Assembly: GCA_005888695.1 (NCBI GenBank)
Contig: VBBH01000028.1
Coordinates: 1 to 5,694 of the forward strand
Direction of reading: 5' to 3'
Length of the DNA: 5,694 nucleotides
From: Candidatus Bathyarchaeota archaeon
Lineage (GTDB): Archaea > Thermoproteota > Bathyarchaeia > 40CM-2-53-6
A program made the translations under genes and the position numbers. Positions 4,956 through 5,694 of the stretch are shown piece after piece (position 1 is the first letter of the stretch; every line of letters starts with the position of its first letter). Below the pieces are notes generated by a model. It made no database searches, was not told the DNA's origin, and worked only from the letters and a program-made list of their open reading frames with translations.

Positions 4956-4969
4956 AATTGGTTAGCCAG
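4948..4969 (+). terminator. Hairpin across the propeller-dockerin stop codon
   Basis: CTGGCTA (4948-4954) pairs perfectly with TAGCCAG (4963-4969), with a possible eighth G-T pair, around a loop of six to eight bases. The TAG stop (4953-4955) lies at the inner end of the left arm. No T-run follows. It may define or stabilise the transcript 3' end in this convergent intergenic region. Confidence 0.4.
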
Positions 4970-5141
4970 CTCCCGGTTCACCACGCCTCTTCTCTTAGAT
5001 GCTCCATCTATTCCAGGGAACAAAATTCGCCTCGACCCCGGAAAGTATCCCTCCAAGCTCGAGACGTGAGAGACTAATTCATTGATTGGCTTCTCGGTTA
5101 CCTTCTTCCAATGCCAAAATATCACTCGACATGCAACCAAA
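4956..5141. other. Convergent intergenic region, no supported gene
   Basis: These 186 bases lie between the stops of two convergent genes. They include the right arm of the hairpin at 4948-4969 and pyrimidine-rich stretches on the plus strand, but no strong T-run on either strand. A minus-strand frame from TTG 5140 to TAG 4952 would encode 62 residues. It lacks a convincing start and is not called. Confidence 0.5.
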
Positions 5142-5694
5142 CTATACCGCTCTATGCTCGCGCCTCCGAAGCAAGACTGCGGCAGCCAGAAACGAGACCA
5201 GAAGTATCACTCCCACCAATAGGAGAGGCATGACCATCCTATCCCCAAGAGACATCACAACCACATTACCAACCGGCGAGGGCCTGTAAGCGGCTCCGAC
5301 GCTACTTTGTTCAGACATATTCGTAGTGGTAGCCGGAAGACTCGGAGGATTGGTGACCCCTGAGTCAAACTCTGCTGTGAACAGTAATGTCTGACTCAGG
5401 AAGAACTGTACCGATCCATCGGACATGATCACGTCGCTTCCCATCACGCCCAAGTCAGCCACTAACCCACCCCTGTAATAATGCAGATACGTGGCCACGT
5501 TAGGATGAAAATCGGGTTTCCGTGTCTGCACCCAGTTTGCTATGATACTCGTACGCGTAAGGTTAGTGAGAACGTTCTCTTCATGCCCCTGATACACCGT
5601 GAAGACTCTGCTGCCATACTTTTCCTTGAGCGCTCTTCCCACAGTATTGTCGTCTAACGGTATCGCCCCAGCATAACCCGCTCCAGAACTGCTA
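5142..5694 (-). CDS. C-terminal part of a surface protein with a terminal membrane anchor
   Basis: The frame stays open through the right edge, so the visible 183 residues are the C-terminal part of a larger protein; GTG 5642 is internal. The first 110 residues or so are a soluble domain with segments such as TVGRALKEKYGSRVFTVYQ and GSDVIMSDGSVQFFLSQ, which I do not recognise. A faint resemblance to hydrolases of the erythromycin-esterase/ChaN type is too weak to name. A Pro/Thr/Ser/Asn linker follows (NPPSLPATTTNMSEQSS), then a hydrophobic helix at about 153-175 of the visible part (VMPLLLVGVILLVSFLAAAV) and the basic tail LLRRREHRAV. This is a C-in anchor with the domain outside the cell. 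NxT/S sequons (NLT, NMS) agree. No PGF-CTERM-like sorting motif is seen. It converges on the propeller-dockerin gene. Confidence 0.78.
   Translation of the reverse strand, partial: SSSGAGYAGAIPLDDNTVGRALKEKYGSRVFTVYQGHEENVLTNLTRTSIIANWVQTRKPDFHPNVATYLHYYRGGLVADLGVMGSDVIMSDGSVQFFLSQTLLFTAEFDSGVTNPPSLPATTTNMSEQSSVGAAYRPSPVGNVVVMSLGDRMVMPLLLVGVILLVSFLAAAVLLRRREHRAV

Noticed and set aside
4952..5140. Minus-strand frame of 62 codons between the two convergent surface-protein genes
   Set aside because: It begins with a TTG lacking a ribosome binding site, just after the upstream stop, and the residues show no domain. It is kept only as a positional curiosity.

Overview
This window looks archaeal. 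Starts are preceded at about 35-45 nt by A/T-rich TATA-like boxes rather than by bacterial -35/-10 pairs. GTG and ATG starts are mixed, the encoded surface proteins are rich in N-glycosylation sequons, and one gene encodes a myo-inositol-1-phosphate synthase of the compact type found in archaea and actinobacteria. An archaeal-type dockerin and a QueT-family transporter fit an uncultured archaeon, perhaps of the TACK group such as Bathyarchaeia. That lineage guess is inference only.

Layout, left to right. Positions 1-51 hold the first 17 codons of a gene leaving the window on the minus strand. A 213-base divergent intergenic region with a TATA-like box and palindromes separates it from a plus-strand pair: a QueT-family membrane transporter subunit (265-855) and a small zinc-ribbon protein (882-1073), which is 26 bases downstream and probably co-transcribed. 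A 254-base spacer with several hairpins follows, then a small unrecognised gene (1328-1591). This gene is convergent with the minus-strand inositol-1-phosphate synthase gene (1603-2688).

The synthase is divergent from a large plus-strand gene (3069-4955). That gene encodes an extracellular six-Asp-box (sialidase/BNR-type) beta-propeller, followed by a beta-sandwich and a C-terminal dockerin. Its in-frame upstream sequence encodes a clear signal peptide but has no ATG, GTG or TTG start. At the right edge, 5142-5694 on the minus strand is the C-terminal part of another surface protein, anchored by a final transmembrane helix.

Functionally the window is a mosaic: precursor uptake (QueT), inositol phosphate and lipid headgroup supply (synthase), and two cell-surface proteins. 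No CRISPR array, tRNA, rRNA or insertion sequence was seen. The points most worth checking are the broken or non-canonical 5' end of the propeller-dockerin gene, hairpins wrapped around the stop codons of three plus-strand genes, and a 10-codon upstream ORF whose stop overlaps the QueT start.
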